Positions 63,815-64,000 of a DNA stretch of 64,000 nt are shown piece after piece. Origin of the DNA: UBA1672 sp050633645 (lineage in GTDB: Bacteria; Pseudomonadota; Alphaproteobacteria; Micavibrionales; Micavibrionaceae). The notes below the pieces were generated by a model. It worked only from the letters and a program-made list of their open reading frames with translations, was not told where the DNA came from and did not search any database. The DNA lies in NCBI GenBank assembly GCA_050633645.1, contig JBOEGX010000004.1, positions 186,001-250,000 of the forward strand, written 5' to 3'. Positions within the stretch are counted from its first letter, which is position 1, and each line of letters begins with the position of its first letter. Position numbers and translations under genes: made by a program.

Positions 63815-64000
63815 TTAATCGCTCTTCCATTGAGGCATCGCATCCAGCACATCATTCGCCGCCGTATTAATCCCCCCTTCTCGTAATTTACGCAAAAGCA
63901 CCACCGCAAGATTGTCGTAATCCACTGGCTTTGCGATAAAATCAATATCATCCGGTAACTCCACAGGCGCCATTTCCCCTGTTGAAGGATACCCACTCAT
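63815..64000 (-). CDS. C-terminal end of a receiver-domain protein (partial)
   Basis: The 61 visible residues run from the right edge of the window to the stop. 'IDFIAKPVDYDNLAVVLLRK' matches the end of a receiver domain with the conserved Lys-Pro, and MSGYP matches the strand before it. It is therefore the end of either a response regulator or a hybrid histidine kinase. Its start lies beyond the window. Confidence 0.6.
   Translation of the reverse strand: MSGYPSTGEMAPVELPDDIDFIAKPVDYDNLAVVLLRKLREGGINTAANDVLDAMPQWKSD

Noticed and set aside
1..64000. CRISPR arrays, insertion sequences, prophage, rRNA
   Set aside because: No evenly spaced direct repeats, transposase motifs, phage structural genes or rRNA core sequences were seen.

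Overview
The window is chromosomal DNA from an AT-leaning alphaproteobacterium. Four gene blocks with orders I know from that class are present, each loosened by extra genes: zapE-mdh-sucC-sucD-sucA-odhB-lpd; SPOR-nagZ-scpA-scpB-tatA-tatB-tatC; hisG-UPF0262-infA-maf-rng-tRNA-Phe; and glpK-glpD. Several muramidase-type proteins, a pilus locus and many unrecognised lineage-type proteins would fit a surface-associated or predatory group such as the Micavibrionales, but that placement is inference. I see no insertion sequence, prophage, CRISPR array or rRNA.

Layout. 1-1.3 kb: end of a ZntB-type cation channel and two small unknown genes. 1.3-29.9 kb (genes mainly on the minus strand): the TCA module lpd, odhB, sucA, sucD, sucC, mdh in the classical order, split by insertions: a 953-residue unknown protein with a LOG-like C-terminus, a two-domain deaminase, a glycosyltransferase, a trypsin-like protease, a thiE-thiD-symporter-thiL operon, a rhodanese, a pair of tandem paralogues, a PH-domain membrane protein, and plus-strand genes for a long coiled-coil protein and three SLT/muramidase-type proteins. 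29.9-38.7 kb: a tightly packed minus-strand run for cell division and envelope (zapE, tatABC, scpAB, nagZ, SPOR protein, dgt). 38.7-42 kb: erpA, xthA, a lipoprotein hydrolase, two small CDC-motif proteins and a DUF983 protein. 42-47.1 kb: a pilus locus with two DUF4402-type subunits, a chaperone and an unusual usher-like barrel ending in a SPOR domain. 47.3-49.5 kb: a DCC thioredoxin-like protein with an HTTM/gamma-carboxylase-like membrane enzyme, then cspA with a long leader. 49.8-57.4 kb: hisG, UPF0262, infA, maf, an RNase E/G and tRNA-Phe, interleaved with six small soluble unknown proteins. 57.7-60.2 kb: a FecR-cadherin-RTX type surface or secreted protein. 60.3-64 kb: glpK, glpD, a CheY-like regulator and the end of a second receiver-domain protein.

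The TCA genes encode the whole route from 2-oxoglutarate to oxaloacetate except succinate dehydrogenase and fumarase. Tat, SPOR, NagZ and the muramidases point to active envelope remodelling. The pilus locus and the FecR/RTX protein point to cell-surface adhesion.

The points most worth a second look are: the deaminase whose second half is a recognisable but catalytically stripped copy of the first; the usher fused to a SPOR domain; the 953-residue LOG-like protein next to lpd; three different muramidase folds inside one TCA cluster; the small helical paralogue family around infA; and a 103-base inverted-repeat element abutting the mdh stop codon.
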